From positions 62,001-126,000 of the forward strand of contig NZ_JADFBX010000014.1 in the NCBI RefSeq assembly GCF_015223055.1: DNA of 64,000 nucleotides. The letters run 5' to 3'. The notes below the pieces were generated by a model. The model made no database searches and was not told the origin of the DNA. It saw only the letters and a program-made list of their open reading frames with translations. This stretch comes from Pedobacter sp. MC2016-24 (GTDB taxonomy: Bacteria; Bacteroidota; Bacteroidia; Sphingobacteriales; Sphingobacteriaceae). The stretch's first letter is position 1; every line of letters begins with the position of its first letter. The position numbers and the translations under genes are program-made. This document shows positions 26,574 through 35,593 of the stretch, one piece after another.

Positions 26574-27664
26574 TATTCTGTTACTCTAACTTTTACAAAA
26601 GCACTTAAGCCGGCAAACAGAACAGTCGGTTTGTCTTTGGGCAAAGAAAAAAGAACGATTCGTATTGGAAAGCGCTGCGTGATTTTAATGAAGTTTCCGG
26701 ATGCATTATCGGGCGGGATCAGAGAGAACTTGGCACCAGTTGCCCCGCCAAATGAAGCTACTGTTCCATTGAGTTTCAGGTCAGGATAGGCATCTAATTT
26801 TATAAGAACCTGCTGTCCGATTTTTATTTTGTTAAGTTGTGTTTCTTTGAAATTGGCCGTAACCCATAATTTGGTTTGATTGATTACCGTACATAAAGGG
26901 GCGCCGGCAGTTACATACTGGCCTTGTTGGGCAGTCCTTTTCGTTACGATACCATCAAATGGTGCAATGATATAAGCATGTGCGAGTTGTTGCTGTATTT
27001 GTAGTAGTTCTGCTGCACGTTGTTTTACTGTAGCTTTTGCTGCCATGATCTGGCTTTCTTCTGCTTTGGCCTGCGTTTTTAAACCTGATGAGGAGGCCAC
27101 AGATGACTGCTGCTGATTTACAGCTTTCTGGTACTCTACTTTGGTAATGGAAAGATTGGCTTGGGCATCTTCAAACTGCTGTTGCGTAATGGCTTTTGCC
27201 TGAAGTAAAGCAGATGCGCGATCAAAATCTTTTTGTGCTTTTCTGAAGCTCGTCTTTGCGGCGAGCATATCCTGTTGGTAAGCTGCAGAATTTTGACTCG
27301 AAGCATTTGCATTTTCACCGCTGGCTATGGCCCTGGATCCGGATATTTCCAGGTTTGCTTTTGCATTTTCCAAAGCAGCAGCGGCCTGCAGGATTCTGGT
27401 TTTTAATTCTGTCGTATCAAAAGCGAGTAGTGTGTCCCCTTTTTTGATCAATTGGTTGTCTGTAAAATAGATACGATCTATTTTAGCTGTGATTTCTGCA
27501 CGCACGGGTAAAATGTCGCCGTCAAGCTGTGCATTGTCTGTACTTTCATAGGTTGCACCTTTTTTCCAGAAGTAATAACCTCCCGCTGCAATCAAGAGTA
27601 CGATGACTCCTATGATTAAAAGTTTAATTGATTTCTTCTTGGTCATTGTTTCTTCTTTTTCCAT
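26573..27664 (-). CDS. HlyD/EmrA-family membrane fusion protein
   Basis: 363 residues: one N-terminal inner-membrane helix (KLLIIGVIVLLIAAGGYYFW), a lipoyl half (YESTDNAQLDGDILPVRAEI), a long alpha-hairpin rich in Ala, Gln and Lys (about 90-210), the second lipoyl half (AHAYIIAPFDGIVTKRTAQQGQYV), and a beta-barrel domain. It bridges the MFS pump to the TolC channel in the periplasm. The start at 27664 is taken; the next in-frame ATG is 18 nt later. An operator-like palindrome lies 29-48 nt upstream. Confidence 0.93.
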   Translation of the reverse strand: MEKEETMTKKKSIKLLIIGVIVLLIAAGGYYFWKKGATYESTDNAQLDGDILPVRAEITAKIDRIYFTDNQLIKKGDTLLAFDTTELKTRILQAAAALENAKANLEISGSRAIASGENANASSQNSAAYQQDMLAAKTSFRKAQKDFDRASALLQAKAITQQQFEDAQANLSITKVEYQKAVNQQQSSVASSSGLKTQAKAEESQIMAAKATVKQRAAELLQIQQQLAHAYIIAPFDGIVTKRTAQQGQYVTAGAPLCTVINQTKLWVTANFKETQLNKIKIGQQVLIKLDAYPDLKLNGTVASFGGATGAKFSLIPPDNASGNFIKITQRFPIRIVLFSLPKDKPTVLFAGLSAFVKVRVTE

Positions 27665-27692
27665 TTTACTTTGATCTTCCAGTGTTTCTATA

Positions 27693-27712
27693 TATTCCGA
27701 CCGTTCGGTATG
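27693..27712. promoter_or_regulatory. Probable TetR operator before the efflux genes
   Basis: Half-sites TATTCCGA (27693-27700) and TCGGTATG (27705-27712) form an inverted repeat (6 of 8 positions) around a CCGT spacer. The same core with the same spacer occurs before the tetR gene at 28332-28349. Confidence 0.7.
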
Positions 27713-27730
27713 TTTTTAGGTAAAAAAATT

Positions 27731-28330
27731 TTAGGCCCTAAAGCCCATGTAAATTCCGTCAAATAATGGTTTAAGTTCATGCATCTTGCTGGCCGCACCA
27801 TCAATAATTAAGTGCATTCCAAACCCATCACCCAGATAGATGAATGTTTTGGCAATAAGTTCATCGGGAATTTTAGAGTTGATTTCTCCACTTTTTTTAG
27901 CCGAAGTGACTATTTCAGTCCAGGCATTTAATTCATTTTGGTTATGCTCAAGATGTTTGTCTTTAAATGAAGGCAGCATTTTTAAGGCGTCAAATAACAG
28001 GAAGTAGTGATTTGCATTGAAGGTATCACCTGTTACCAGACCTATTTTACCTGCCGACTGTATTTTTTCTTCCATTGATTTCAGGTAGTCGCTATAAAAT
28101 GATTTTAACGAATCATGAGAAAGATTGCTGAAATCGAACTTCATAAAGTCGGATAAAAAGAAATCGACCACTTCTTCAAAAACTTTTTCCTTGCTACTGA
28201 AATAATGATAGAATGCCCCTTTTGAGAGTCCCGTGGTTTCCACAATTTCTTTCATTGTCACTTCTTTGAAGCTCTTCTGCAGAAACAGTTTTAAGGAAGT
28301 GTTGAGGATATGTTCTCTAGTGTCAATCAT
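27731..28330 (-). CDS. TetR/AcrR-family repressor of the efflux operon
   Basis: 199 residues. The N-terminal helix-turn-helix is clear (ILNTSLKLFLQKSFKEVTMK, EIVETTGLSKGAFYHYFSSKEKVF). The C-terminal ligand domain is variable and helical. It lies upstream of and on the same strand as the hlyD-MFS-tolC genes, with a 66-nt gap. Palindromes sharing the core CCGACCGTT(C/T)GG lie before its own start and before hlyD, so it probably represses both itself and the pump and is released by a pump substrate. The inducer cannot be read. Confidence 0.92.
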   Translation of the reverse strand: MIDTREHILNTSLKLFLQKSFKEVTMKEIVETTGLSKGAFYHYFSSKEKVFEEVVDFFLSDFMKFDFSNLSHDSLKSFYSDYLKSMEEKIQSAGKIGLVTGDTFNANHYFLLFDALKMLPSFKDKHLEHNQNELNAWTEIVTSAKKSGEINSKIPDELIAKTFIYLGDGFGMHLIIDGAASKMHELKPLFDGIYMGFRA

Positions 28331-28331
28331 A

Positions 28332-28349
28332 ATACCGACCGTTTGGTAT
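28332..28349. promoter_or_regulatory. Probable TetR operator before tetR
   Basis: ATACCGA (28332-28338) and TTGGTAT (28343-28349) match as an inverted repeat at 6 of 7 positions around CCGT. It begins 2 nt upstream of the tetR start codon, fitting autorepression. Confidence 0.72.
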
Positions 28350-28619
28350 GCAAATGTAAGAATAGTTTTTAGATTGTCAAGTGCTATTGCGCTTAATTTA
28401 TACTTTACTTATATTTATACGGGATACTGACAGAGTTGCTTCTTATTTTATAATTATAGATAGAATAGTCAAAAAAAGGTAACATTTATGAAATAACGTC
28501 AGTTGCAACATCGGATTATTGGCCAATGGCGTAATTGTTGATAAAATAAAAAAAATACAGGTGCCTATTTATAAAACATATTTTATAGTTTAGAGCGTTC
28601 CTGAATTAGAAAGGTATAT

Positions 28620-31160
28620 ATGGAAGCTAAATTTTCTCCACAAGTAAAAGATGTGATTTCTTTTAGCAGGGAAGAAGCCCTGAGATTAGGTCACGATTAC
28701 ATAGGCGCAGAACATCTTTTGTTAGGCCTTATTCGCGAAGGCGATGGTATGGCCATCAAAATATTAAAATCACTGGGTGTTGACACTTCAAAACTTCGTC
28801 GTTCGATAGAAGACTCGGTTAGAGGTACCTCCAGTGTGACGGTTAACCTTGGGAATATCCCTTTAACCAAACAGGCCGAAAAGGTTTTAAAGATCACGTA
28901 TCTTGAAGCGAAGATTTTCAAAAGCGATTTGATTGGAACAGAGCATTTGCTGCTTTCTATTCTGCGCGATGACGATAACATTGCTTCTCAGATCTTATTG
29001 CAGTACAACGTGAATTACGAAATTTTCAAACAGGAAGTTGAAGTGAATAAAAACGGTTTCAGAGATGAAACTCAAAATAGCGCATCAACAGGTGGTGACG
29101 ATGATTATCGTGAGGAAGAAAGCTTCAGCAGCCCTAAGAAAGTGTCTGACATCAAATCTAAAACGCCGGTTTTAGATAATTTTGGAAGAGACTTAACCAA
29201 AGCTGCAGAGGAAGGTCGTTTAGACCCAATCGTTGGCCGTGAAAAAGAGATCGAGCGTGTATCTCAGATTCTTTCCCGTCGTAAAAAGAACAACCCTATC
29301 CTGATCGGTGAGCCAGGCGTTGGTAAATCTGCGATTGCAGAAGGACTTGCCTTGCGTATTGTTCAGCGTAAAGTATCCAGGGTATTGTTCAACAAACGTG
29401 TGGTTACTTTAGATCTTGCTTCTTTGGTTGCAGGTACTAAATACCGCGGACAGTTTGAAGAGCGTATGAAAGCCGTGATGAACGAGCTGGAAAAATCTAC
29501 AGATGTGATCTTATTTATTGATGAGATTCATACGATTGTAGGTGCAGGTGGTGCTTCTGGCTCATTAGATGCTTCGAACATGTTCAAACCTGCTTTGGCA
29601 AGGGGCGAAATTCAATGTATCGGTGCAACGACTTTAGATGAGTATCGTCAGTACATTGAAAAAGATGGTGCATTAGACCGTCGTTTCCAAAAAGTGATGA
29701 TTGAGCCTGCTACTCCTGATGAAACGGTTGAAATTCTAAACCGTATTAAGGAGAAGTATGAAGATCACCATGGGGTAACTTATACTAATGAAGCGATCAA
29801 TGCCTGTGTGGCTTTGACTTCAAGGTATATTACCGATAGGTTTTTACCTGATAAGGCGATTGATGCTTTAGATGAAGCTGGATCAAGGGTTCACCTAACC
29901 AATATCCATGTTCCGGAGAACATCATTACTATCGAAAATAAGATCGAAGAGATTAAACTGGAAAAAAATAAAGTTGTAAAAAGCCAGAAATACGAAGAGG
30001 CTGCGAAACTGAGAGATACTGAAAAAAATCTGTTGGAGGAGCTGGAGCGTGCTAAGGCAGAATGGGAAGCAGAAACCAAAACGAAACGATATACCGTTAC
30101 AGAAGATAATGTAGCTGAAGTAGTTTCTATGATGACTGGTATTCCGTTGCAACGTGTGGGACAAACAGACAGTACGAAATTGCTGAATATGTTTGATACC
30201 GTGTCGTCTAAAATTATTGGACAGGATGATGCCATCAAAAAACTGACCAGGGCAATACAACGTACAAGAGCTGGATTAAAAGATCCTAAAAAACCAATCG
30301 GTTCATTTATTTTCTTAGGCCCTACTGGTGTTGGTAAGACTGAATTGGCAAAAGAATTGGCTCGTTTCATGTTTGATAGTGACGATTCACTGATTCAGAT
30401 TGACATGAGTGAATACATGGAGAAATTTGCGGTATCCCGTTTAGTGGGCGCGCCTCCGGGATATGTTGGTTATGAAGAAGGCGGACAGTTGACTGAAAAA
30501 GTACGCCGTAAGCCTTATGCAGTTATTTTGCTGGATGAGATTGAAAAAGCCCATCCTGATGTATTCAATATCTTGTTGCAGGTATTAGACGAAGGTCAGC
30601 TGACTGATAGTTTAGGACGTAAAGTAGATTTTAGAAATACGATCATCATCATGACCTCTAACATTGGTGCACGTCAGTTGAAAGATTTTGGACAGGGCGT
30701 AGGTTTCTCTACCACTGCTAAAACGAATCAGGCGGATACCCATTCAAGAGGTGTAATTGAGAATGCTTTGAAACGTGCTTTTGCACCTGAGTTCTTAAAC
30801 CGTATTGATGATGTTGTGGTATTCAACTCACTGGGTAGAGAAGAAATCTTTAAAATCATTGATATTGAATTGAAATCTTTGTTCGGACGTGTACATAACT
30901 TAGGTTATGAAGTGAAGCTGACTGATAAAGCCAAAGATTTCATTGCTGATAAAGGGTTTGACTCTGCATTTGGTGCAAGACCGTTGAAACGTGCGATCCA
31001 GAAATATCTGGAGGATCCGATTGCAGAAGAAATTCTGAAAGGTGAAATCCACGATGGTGATACTTTAGAAATTGATTACGATAAAGAAGCTGATCAGATC
31101 GTAGTTGTGCTTAAAGCAGCGGGTAAGAAAAAGAAAAAAGAAGAAGGAAGTATAGAATAA
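28620..31160 (+). CDS. clpC: ClpC-type Clp protease ATP-binding subunit
   Basis: 846 residues. Domains in order: double Clp_N repeat (1-145), AAA1 with Walker A GEPGVGKS at 230-237 and Walker B ILFIDEIHT, a short middle domain with a UVR-like segment (SQKYEEAAKLRDTEK), AAA2 with GPTGVGKTE and ILLDEIEKAHPDV, and the C-terminal D2-small domain. The short middle domain separates it from ClpB disaggregases. It unfolds proteins and feeds ClpP, and is part of protein quality control in the cytoplasm. It stands alone with its own terminator. Confidence 0.96.
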   Translation: MEAKFSPQVKDVISFSREEALRLGHDYIGAEHLLLGLIREGDGMAIKILKSLGVDTSKLRRSIEDSVRGTSSVTVNLGNIPLTKQAEKVLKITYLEAKIFKSDLIGTEHLLLSILRDDDNIASQILLQYNVNYEIFKQEVEVNKNGFRDETQNSASTGGDDDYREEESFSSPKKVSDIKSKTPVLDNFGRDLTKAAEEGRLDPIVGREKEIERVSQILSRRKKNNPILIGEPGVGKSAIAEGLALRIVQRKVSRVLFNKRVVTLDLASLVAGTKYRGQFEERMKAVMNELEKSTDVILFIDEIHTIVGAGGASGSLDASNMFKPALARGEIQCIGATTLDEYRQYIEKDGALDRRFQKVMIEPATPDETVEILNRIKEKYEDHHGVTYTNEAINACVALTSRYITDRFLPDKAIDALDEAGSRVHLTNIHVPENIITIENKIEEIKLEKNKVVKSQKYEEAAKLRDTEKNLLEELERAKAEWEAETKTKRYTVTEDNVAEVVSMMTGIPLQRVGQTDSTKLLNMFDTVSSKIIGQDDAIKKLTRAIQRTRAGLKDPKKPIGSFIFLGPTGVGKTELAKELARFMFDSDDSLIQIDMSEYMEKFAVSRLVGAPPGYVGYEEGGQLTEKVRRKPYAVILLDEIEKAHPDVFNILLQVLDEGQLTDSLGRKVDFRNTIIIMTSNIGARQLKDFGQGVGFSTTAKTNQADTHSRGVIENALKRAFAPEFLNRIDDVVVFNSLGREEIFKIIDIELKSLFGRVHNLGYEVKLTDKAKDFIADKGFDSAFGARPLKRAIQKYLEDPIAEEILKGEIHDGDTLEIDYDKEADQIVVVLKAAGKKKKKEEGSIE

Positions 31161-31182
31161 GCGTTTTAAGCACATTTAAAAG

Positions 31183-31212
31183 ACCCCGGCAGAAAAACTG
31201 TCCGGGGTTTTT
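31183..31212 (+). terminator. Intrinsic terminator after clpC
   Basis: ACCCCGG (31183-31189) pairs with CCGGGGT (31202-31208), with an inner CAG/CTG stem in the loop and a T-run after it. Confidence 0.85.
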
Positions 31213-31269
31213 GGTTTTTACGATAAATGGCTCTATTTTAGGGAGTAAATAGGTTAAGGTAAAATATAA

Positions 31270-32256
31270 ATGAAACGCAGATCAGCATCCATGAAGCGAA
31301 AATTAGCGATGATGCTCCCTCTTGTTTTTCTGACACTGGCTAGCCATGCGCAGGAAAAAATGGGAGCTTATACACAAGAAATCAAAGGCACAAAATTGAA
31401 TTTTGAAATGCAGGCCATCCCAGGCGGGATATTCATGATGGGCAGCAAAAATGGCAAAGCAGATGAACTGCCCTTGCATAAAGTAAAAATTGATCCGTTC
31501 TGGATGAGTACTTTTGAAGTGACCTGGGATATTTATGAACCTTTTCTATATAAGGACTATGAAACGACACACAGTACGGCGCCGGTTCCGGCACAGGTAG
31601 ATGCGGTTACGCGGCCGACAAAACCTTATTTAGACATGACTTTTGGTATGGGAAAAGAAAATCACCCTGCACTGGCAATGACCCAGTATAACGCCATTCA
31701 GTATTGTAAATGGCTGTATGCCCGTACTGGTGTCTTTTACAGGCTGCCAACAGAAGCCGAATGGGAATACGCCAGTCGCGCAGGTACCAGCACAGCCTAT
31801 TTTTTTGGCGACGATGCAAGCAAACTTGCTGAGTATGCCTGGTATAAAGACAATAGCGCCGCTAAAACACATGCGGTAGGGGAGAAAAAGCCAAATCCAT
31901 GGGGCCTGTATGATATTTATGGAAATGTTGGGGAGTGGACTTATGATCAGTATACTGAAGATTATAAAGCAGTGGCGGCAGCGTCTTTGGCTGTTAATCC
32001 GGTCGTTGTTCCCGATAAATTATACGCCAATGTGATCCGGGGTGGGAATTATGATGATGTTGCTGCAGACTTACGTTCCGCTGCCAGGCTAGCCTCTGAT
32101 CCGGTTTGGAAACAGCTTGATCCACAGATCCCTAAAAGTAACTGGTGGTTTCCGGAGGCTCCTTTTATCGGAATTCGCCTGGTTAGGCCAGTAAAGACGC
32201 CGACAAAAGCGGAAATTGATGCTTATTTCAATAAAGCACCCATTGCCGATTACTAA
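31270..32256 (+). CDS. Exported FGE-sulfatase-fold (SUMF1-like) protein
   Basis: 328 residues with a signal peptide (MLPLVFLTLASHAQ region; ATG at 31270 or 31291). Formylglycine-generating-enzyme fold hallmarks: IPGGIFMMGSKNG, DPFWMSTFEVTWDIYEPF, YRLPTEAEWEYASRAGTS, GLYDIYGNVGEWTYD, and a late RGGNYDD in place of the usual RGGSW. The two active-site cysteines of true FGE are absent; the only cysteine is in YCKWLY. It therefore should not activate sulfatases and is more likely a binding or structural member. It leads a four-gene exported operon. Confidence 0.88.
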   Translation: MKRRSASMKRKLAMMLPLVFLTLASHAQEKMGAYTQEIKGTKLNFEMQAIPGGIFMMGSKNGKADELPLHKVKIDPFWMSTFEVTWDIYEPFLYKDYETTHSTAPVPAQVDAVTRPTKPYLDMTFGMGKENHPALAMTQYNAIQYCKWLYARTGVFYRLPTEAEWEYASRAGTSTAYFFGDDASKLAEYAWYKDNSAAKTHAVGEKKPNPWGLYDIYGNVGEWTYDQYTEDYKAVAAASLAVNPVVVPDKLYANVIRGGNYDDVAADLRSAARLASDPVWKQLDPQIPKSNWWFPEAPFIGIRLVRPVKTPTKAEIDAYFNKAPIADY

Positions 32257-32294
32257 ATGAACTCACAATCTTAAAACCAAATAAACTCAAAACG

Positions 32295-33620
32295 ATGAAC
32301 CACAATGAACTACGCGGCAAAAGGCGCGATTTCCTGAAAACTTCTGCACTGCTGACAGGCGGTATGATGCTGAACCAATTTGCTTTTGCTGGTGGTGCAG
32401 CACACTCTTCTGTTGATGATACGATTAAAATTGCATTGATTGGCTGCGGTGACCGTGGTACCGGTGCTGCTTTTCAGGCATTGAGTACCAAAGCCAATCT
32501 GAAGCTGGTGGCAATGGCCGATGCCTTTGAAGATCGCCTGAACAGCAGCTATCAGAAAATCGCCGAACGCTTTAAGGAGAAAGTGGACGTGCCGCAGGAG
32601 CGTAGATTTGTCGGATTTGATGGTTATGCCAAAGCCATCGCGCTCGCCGACGTGGTTTTACTGGTTACGCCTCCTGGTTTCAGGCCTATGCATTTTGAAG
32701 AAGCCGTGAAACAGGGCAAACATGTGTTTATGGAAAAACCTGTAGCGGTTGATGCGCCAGGAATCCGGCGCGTACTGGCGGCAGCAGAACTGGCCAAACA
32801 GAAAAAATTAAATGTTGTGGTTGGTTTACAACGCAGGTATCAGGCCAATTACAGAGAAACACTGAAACGCATTCAGGACGGACAGATTGGCGACATTGTG
32901 GGCGGACAGGTGTACTGGAACAGCGGTGGTGTCTGGGTAAAAAAACGTCAGCCTAATCAAACGGAGATGGAATACCAAATGCGTAACTGGTATTATTTCA
33001 ACTGGCTTTGCGGTGATCACATTGTAGAACAGCATGTGCACAACATAGATATTGCCAACTGGGTTAAAAATGCTTATCCTGTCTCTGTTCAGGGAACTGG
33101 AAGTCGCGCCTGGAGAACAGGAAAAGATTATGGAGAAATTTATGACAACCATTCAGTAGAACTGACTTATGCAGATGGCGCTGTAATCTACAGTCAGTGC
33201 CGCCACTTTGAAGGTACAGCAAACCGGGTAGATGAAACTTTCCAGGGCACCAAAGGCCGGACTTATTTATCGGCCGGTAATAAAGGTATGTTATGGGATC
33301 TTAAAGGTAAAGAATTGTTCAATCACCCTTCAAAAGGAAATGCAAATCCTTATCAGACCGAACATGACGAGTTGTTTGATGCCATCAGTAAGGGCGAGTA
33401 TAAGTTCTGGGATGCGGATCGTGCCGCAAAAAGTTGTTTTACTGCGATTATAGGTCGCTATGCAACCTATTCAGGACAACCTGTTAAATGGGATGAGGCC
33501 CTGGCTGCGGAGAACAGTTTGTTTCCGGATCAATTGAGCTGGACATCAAATCCTAAAGTATTGCCAGATGAGAATGGTTTATATCCGGTGCCAATGCCAG
33601 GTAAAACAAAGGTATTATAA
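32295..33620 (+). CDS. Exported Gfo/Idh/MocA-family oxidoreductase
   Basis: 441 residues. The N-terminus has a twin-arginine signal (RRDFLKTSALLTGG), so it is exported folded with its cofactor. The Rossmann loop is LIGCGDRGTG, the EKP motif is FMEKPVAVD, and the catalytic His is in DHIVEQHVHNIDIANW. The family oxidises or reduces sugars with a tightly bound NAD(P). In Bacteroidota, exported members act on glycosides, for example in 3-keto-glycoside chemistry; that role here is inferred from the TIM-barrel partner. It lies 38 nt after the FGE-fold gene. Confidence 0.92.
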   Translation: MNHNELRGKRRDFLKTSALLTGGMMLNQFAFAGGAAHSSVDDTIKIALIGCGDRGTGAAFQALSTKANLKLVAMADAFEDRLNSSYQKIAERFKEKVDVPQERRFVGFDGYAKAIALADVVLLVTPPGFRPMHFEEAVKQGKHVFMEKPVAVDAPGIRRVLAAAELAKQKKLNVVVGLQRRYQANYRETLKRIQDGQIGDIVGGQVYWNSGGVWVKKRQPNQTEMEYQMRNWYYFNWLCGDHIVEQHVHNIDIANWVKNAYPVSVQGTGSRAWRTGKDYGEIYDNHSVELTYADGAVIYSQCRHFEGTANRVDETFQGTKGRTYLSAGNKGMLWDLKGKELFNHPSKGNANPYQTEHDELFDAISKGEYKFWDADRAAKSCFTAIIGRYATYSGQPVKWDEALAAENSLFPDQLSWTSNPKVLPDENGLYPVPMPGKTKVL

Positions 33621-33629
33621 AGCCTGGTG

Positions 33630-34664
33630 ATGTGGGCTATAGGTAAGCATTTCCTGTTTTGGATTTCAACATTATTCCTTCTTTTTTATCAGAAGAAATC
33701 AATGCGTGAGTTTAATATTCATGGCTATGCGCAGGGTACGGACTACTCTATTAAGTATTTTGCCGTGGATAGTTTGGTAACCAAATCTAGTGTAGACAGT
33801 ATTTTAGCCGTGATTGATGCTTCAATGTCCTTGTACAAACCGAGCACCCTGATCAACCGTTTCAATGCCTCAGCGCATGGATTAAGGCTGGATCCTCATA
33901 TGTTAAAAGTGCTGCAAAAGTCATTTGCGATTTACGAGGATACCCAGGGTAAGTTTGACGTAACCGTAGCTCCATTGGTTCAGGCCTGGGGTTTTGGCGC
34001 TAAACCGATCCTGGAATTTCCGGATGCCGCTTTAATTAAGTCCATATTGCCATGTGTGGGGATGCCTAAAATCCATTTGAAGGGCGATTCTCTGTACAAA
34101 GATGAGCCTTGTCTGCAAGTTGACCTCAATGGCATTGCGCAGGGCTATAGTGTGGATGTGGTAGCTGATTACCTGCTCGCCATGGGGATTACCGCTTTTG
34201 TGGTAGAAATTGGTGGGGAGTTAAGGATAAAAGGACCCAAGCCTGATGGTTCGGCGATGCGGATTGGCGTGGAGGGGCCTGCATTAGGGGCGGGTGACGA
34301 GCCGGTGATCCGCAATGTGATCCAGCTCAACGATGGTGCAGTAACCACCTCGGGCAATTACCGGAAATTTGTAGAACGTGGTAAAAAAAAAGTAAGTCAC
34401 CTCATCAATCCTAAAACTGGATATCCCTTAGATAACGAGTTGATCAGTGTTACCCTGTACGCAAAGGATGCATTGACGGCAGATGGTTACGACAATGCCG
34501 TGATGGCTATGGATGTAGAGGAGGCGCTCAGGTTTGTTCATGCGAGAAAGGGAATGGAGGCTTACCTGGTTTACCACCGCAAAAATGGAATGGTTGCCGA
34601 TACCATGACCCGGGGCTTTAGAAAAATGATCATTACAGATGTAAAAAACAATCCACATGAATAG
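33630..34664 (+). CDS. apbE: FAD:protein FMN transferase (ApbE)
   Basis: About 344 residues; the GTG at 33627 or the ATG at 33630 starts it, 6-9 nt after the previous stop. An N-terminal hydrophobic stretch (FLFWISTLFLLFY) serves as anchor or signal. ApbE features: SLYKPSTLINRFNAS, KFDVTVAPLVQAWGFG, VDLNGIAQGYSVD, VEIGGELRIKG, VTTSGNYRKF and SHLINPKTGYP, the latter two typical of the FAD and metal site. It attaches FMN covalently to a threonine of an extracytoplasmic flavoprotein. No FMN-binding target protein is visible nearby. Confidence 0.93.
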   Translation: MWAIGKHFLFWISTLFLLFYQKKSMREFNIHGYAQGTDYSIKYFAVDSLVTKSSVDSILAVIDASMSLYKPSTLINRFNASAHGLRLDPHMLKVLQKSFAIYEDTQGKFDVTVAPLVQAWGFGAKPILEFPDAALIKSILPCVGMPKIHLKGDSLYKDEPCLQVDLNGIAQGYSVDVVADYLLAMGITAFVVEIGGELRIKGPKPDGSAMRIGVEGPALGAGDEPVIRNVIQLNDGAVTTSGNYRKFVERGKKKVSHLINPKTGYPLDNELISVTLYAKDALTADGYDNAVMAMDVEEALRFVHARKGMEAYLVYHRKNGMVADTMTRGFRKMIITDVKNNPHE

Positions 34665-35589
34665 AATTGATTTTTTAAAAAATAGTTTAGCAGGGGCAGC
34701 TGCAATTGTTGCGGGCAGTTCATTAGATGTATTGGCCAGCAGCAAGAATGCAGAGACAGATGGTCTTGCCGCAGGCAAAACTTTTAATTTAGACTATGCC
34801 CCACACCAGGGCATGTTCAAAAATAGTGCAGGAGACGATTTTCTGGATCAGATCCGCTTCATGTACGACCAGGGCTTTCGTTCCATTGAAGACAATGGTT
34901 ACCTGAAAAGGCCGGTAGAGGAGCAAAGCAAAATAGGTGATTTATTGGCTAAGCTGGGCATGCGGATGGGGGTTTTTGTAGTAGACAGTGGCGACAACTG
35001 GAAGACTTCTTTGACCACTGGGAAAAAAGAATTCAAAGATAACTTTGTAGATACTTGTAAACGTTCTGTTGAAGCAGCTAAGCGCTGTAATGCCAAGTGG
35101 CTTACTGTGGTGCCAGGTTTTTATGAACGTAAGCTGCCTTACGGCAACCAATTTGCCAATGTAATTGATGCCATGCGTGCCGGGGCAGAAGTATTTGAGC
35201 CACATGGACTAGTTATGGTATTGGAAACCCTGAGCGATACTCCGGAACTGTTTTTACAACAAACGCATGAGACTTATGCCGTTTGCAAGGCCGTAAACAG
35301 TACTTCCTGCAAGATCTTGTATGATATTTATCACATGCAAAAAACAGAGGGCCAGCTGATTGTTAATATGGACCGCTGCTGGGATGAAATTGCCTACATC
35401 CAAATTGGGGATAACCCGGGAAGAAAGGAGCCGACTACCGGAGAAATCAATTATAAGAATCTATTTAAGCACCTTTACGAGAAAGGTTATAAAGGTGTGA
35501 TGGGTATGGAGCATGGCAATTCCCAGCCTGGTAAAGCCGGTGAAATGCGAGTGATTCAGGCTTATCGGGAAGTGGATAACTTCTTATAA
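34657..35589 (+). CDS. Hydroxypyruvate isomerase-like TIM-barrel protein, exported
   Basis: 310 residues of the sugar phosphate isomerase/epimerase superfamily (AP-endonuclease-2 fold). The start ATG overlaps the apbE stop by 8 nt. The N-terminus (RIDFLKNSLAGAAAIVAG) is a Tat-like signal with one arginine only. Metal-binding acids can be placed in VLETLSDTP, ILYDIYHMQ and MGMEHGNS, with the QIGDNPGRKEPTTGEINY segment typical of hydroxypyruvate isomerases. As an exported protein it more likely acts on a sugar or keto-sugar than on hydroxypyruvate. It should work with the Gfo/Idh enzyme of the same operon. Confidence 0.9.
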   Translation: MNRIDFLKNSLAGAAAIVAGSSLDVLASSKNAETDGLAAGKTFNLDYAPHQGMFKNSAGDDFLDQIRFMYDQGFRSIEDNGYLKRPVEEQSKIGDLLAKLGMRMGVFVVDSGDNWKTSLTTGKKEFKDNFVDTCKRSVEAAKRCNAKWLTVVPGFYERKLPYGNQFANVIDAMRAGAEVFEPHGLVMVLETLSDTPELFLQQTHETYAVCKAVNSTSCKILYDIYHMQKTEGQLIVNMDRCWDEIAYIQIGDNPGRKEPTTGEINYKNLFKHLYEKGYKGVMGMEHGNSQPGKAGEMRVIQAYREVDNFL

Positions 35590-35593
35590 ATAA

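Noticed and set aside
29891..30370. 159-codon minus-strand ORF inside clpC
   Set aside because: Opposite a conserved coding region, no start signal, and Ser/Phe-rich shadow composition.
31270..32256. True sulfatase-activating FGE linked to heparinase
   Set aside because: The catalytic cysteines are missing and no sulfatase gene is in the window.
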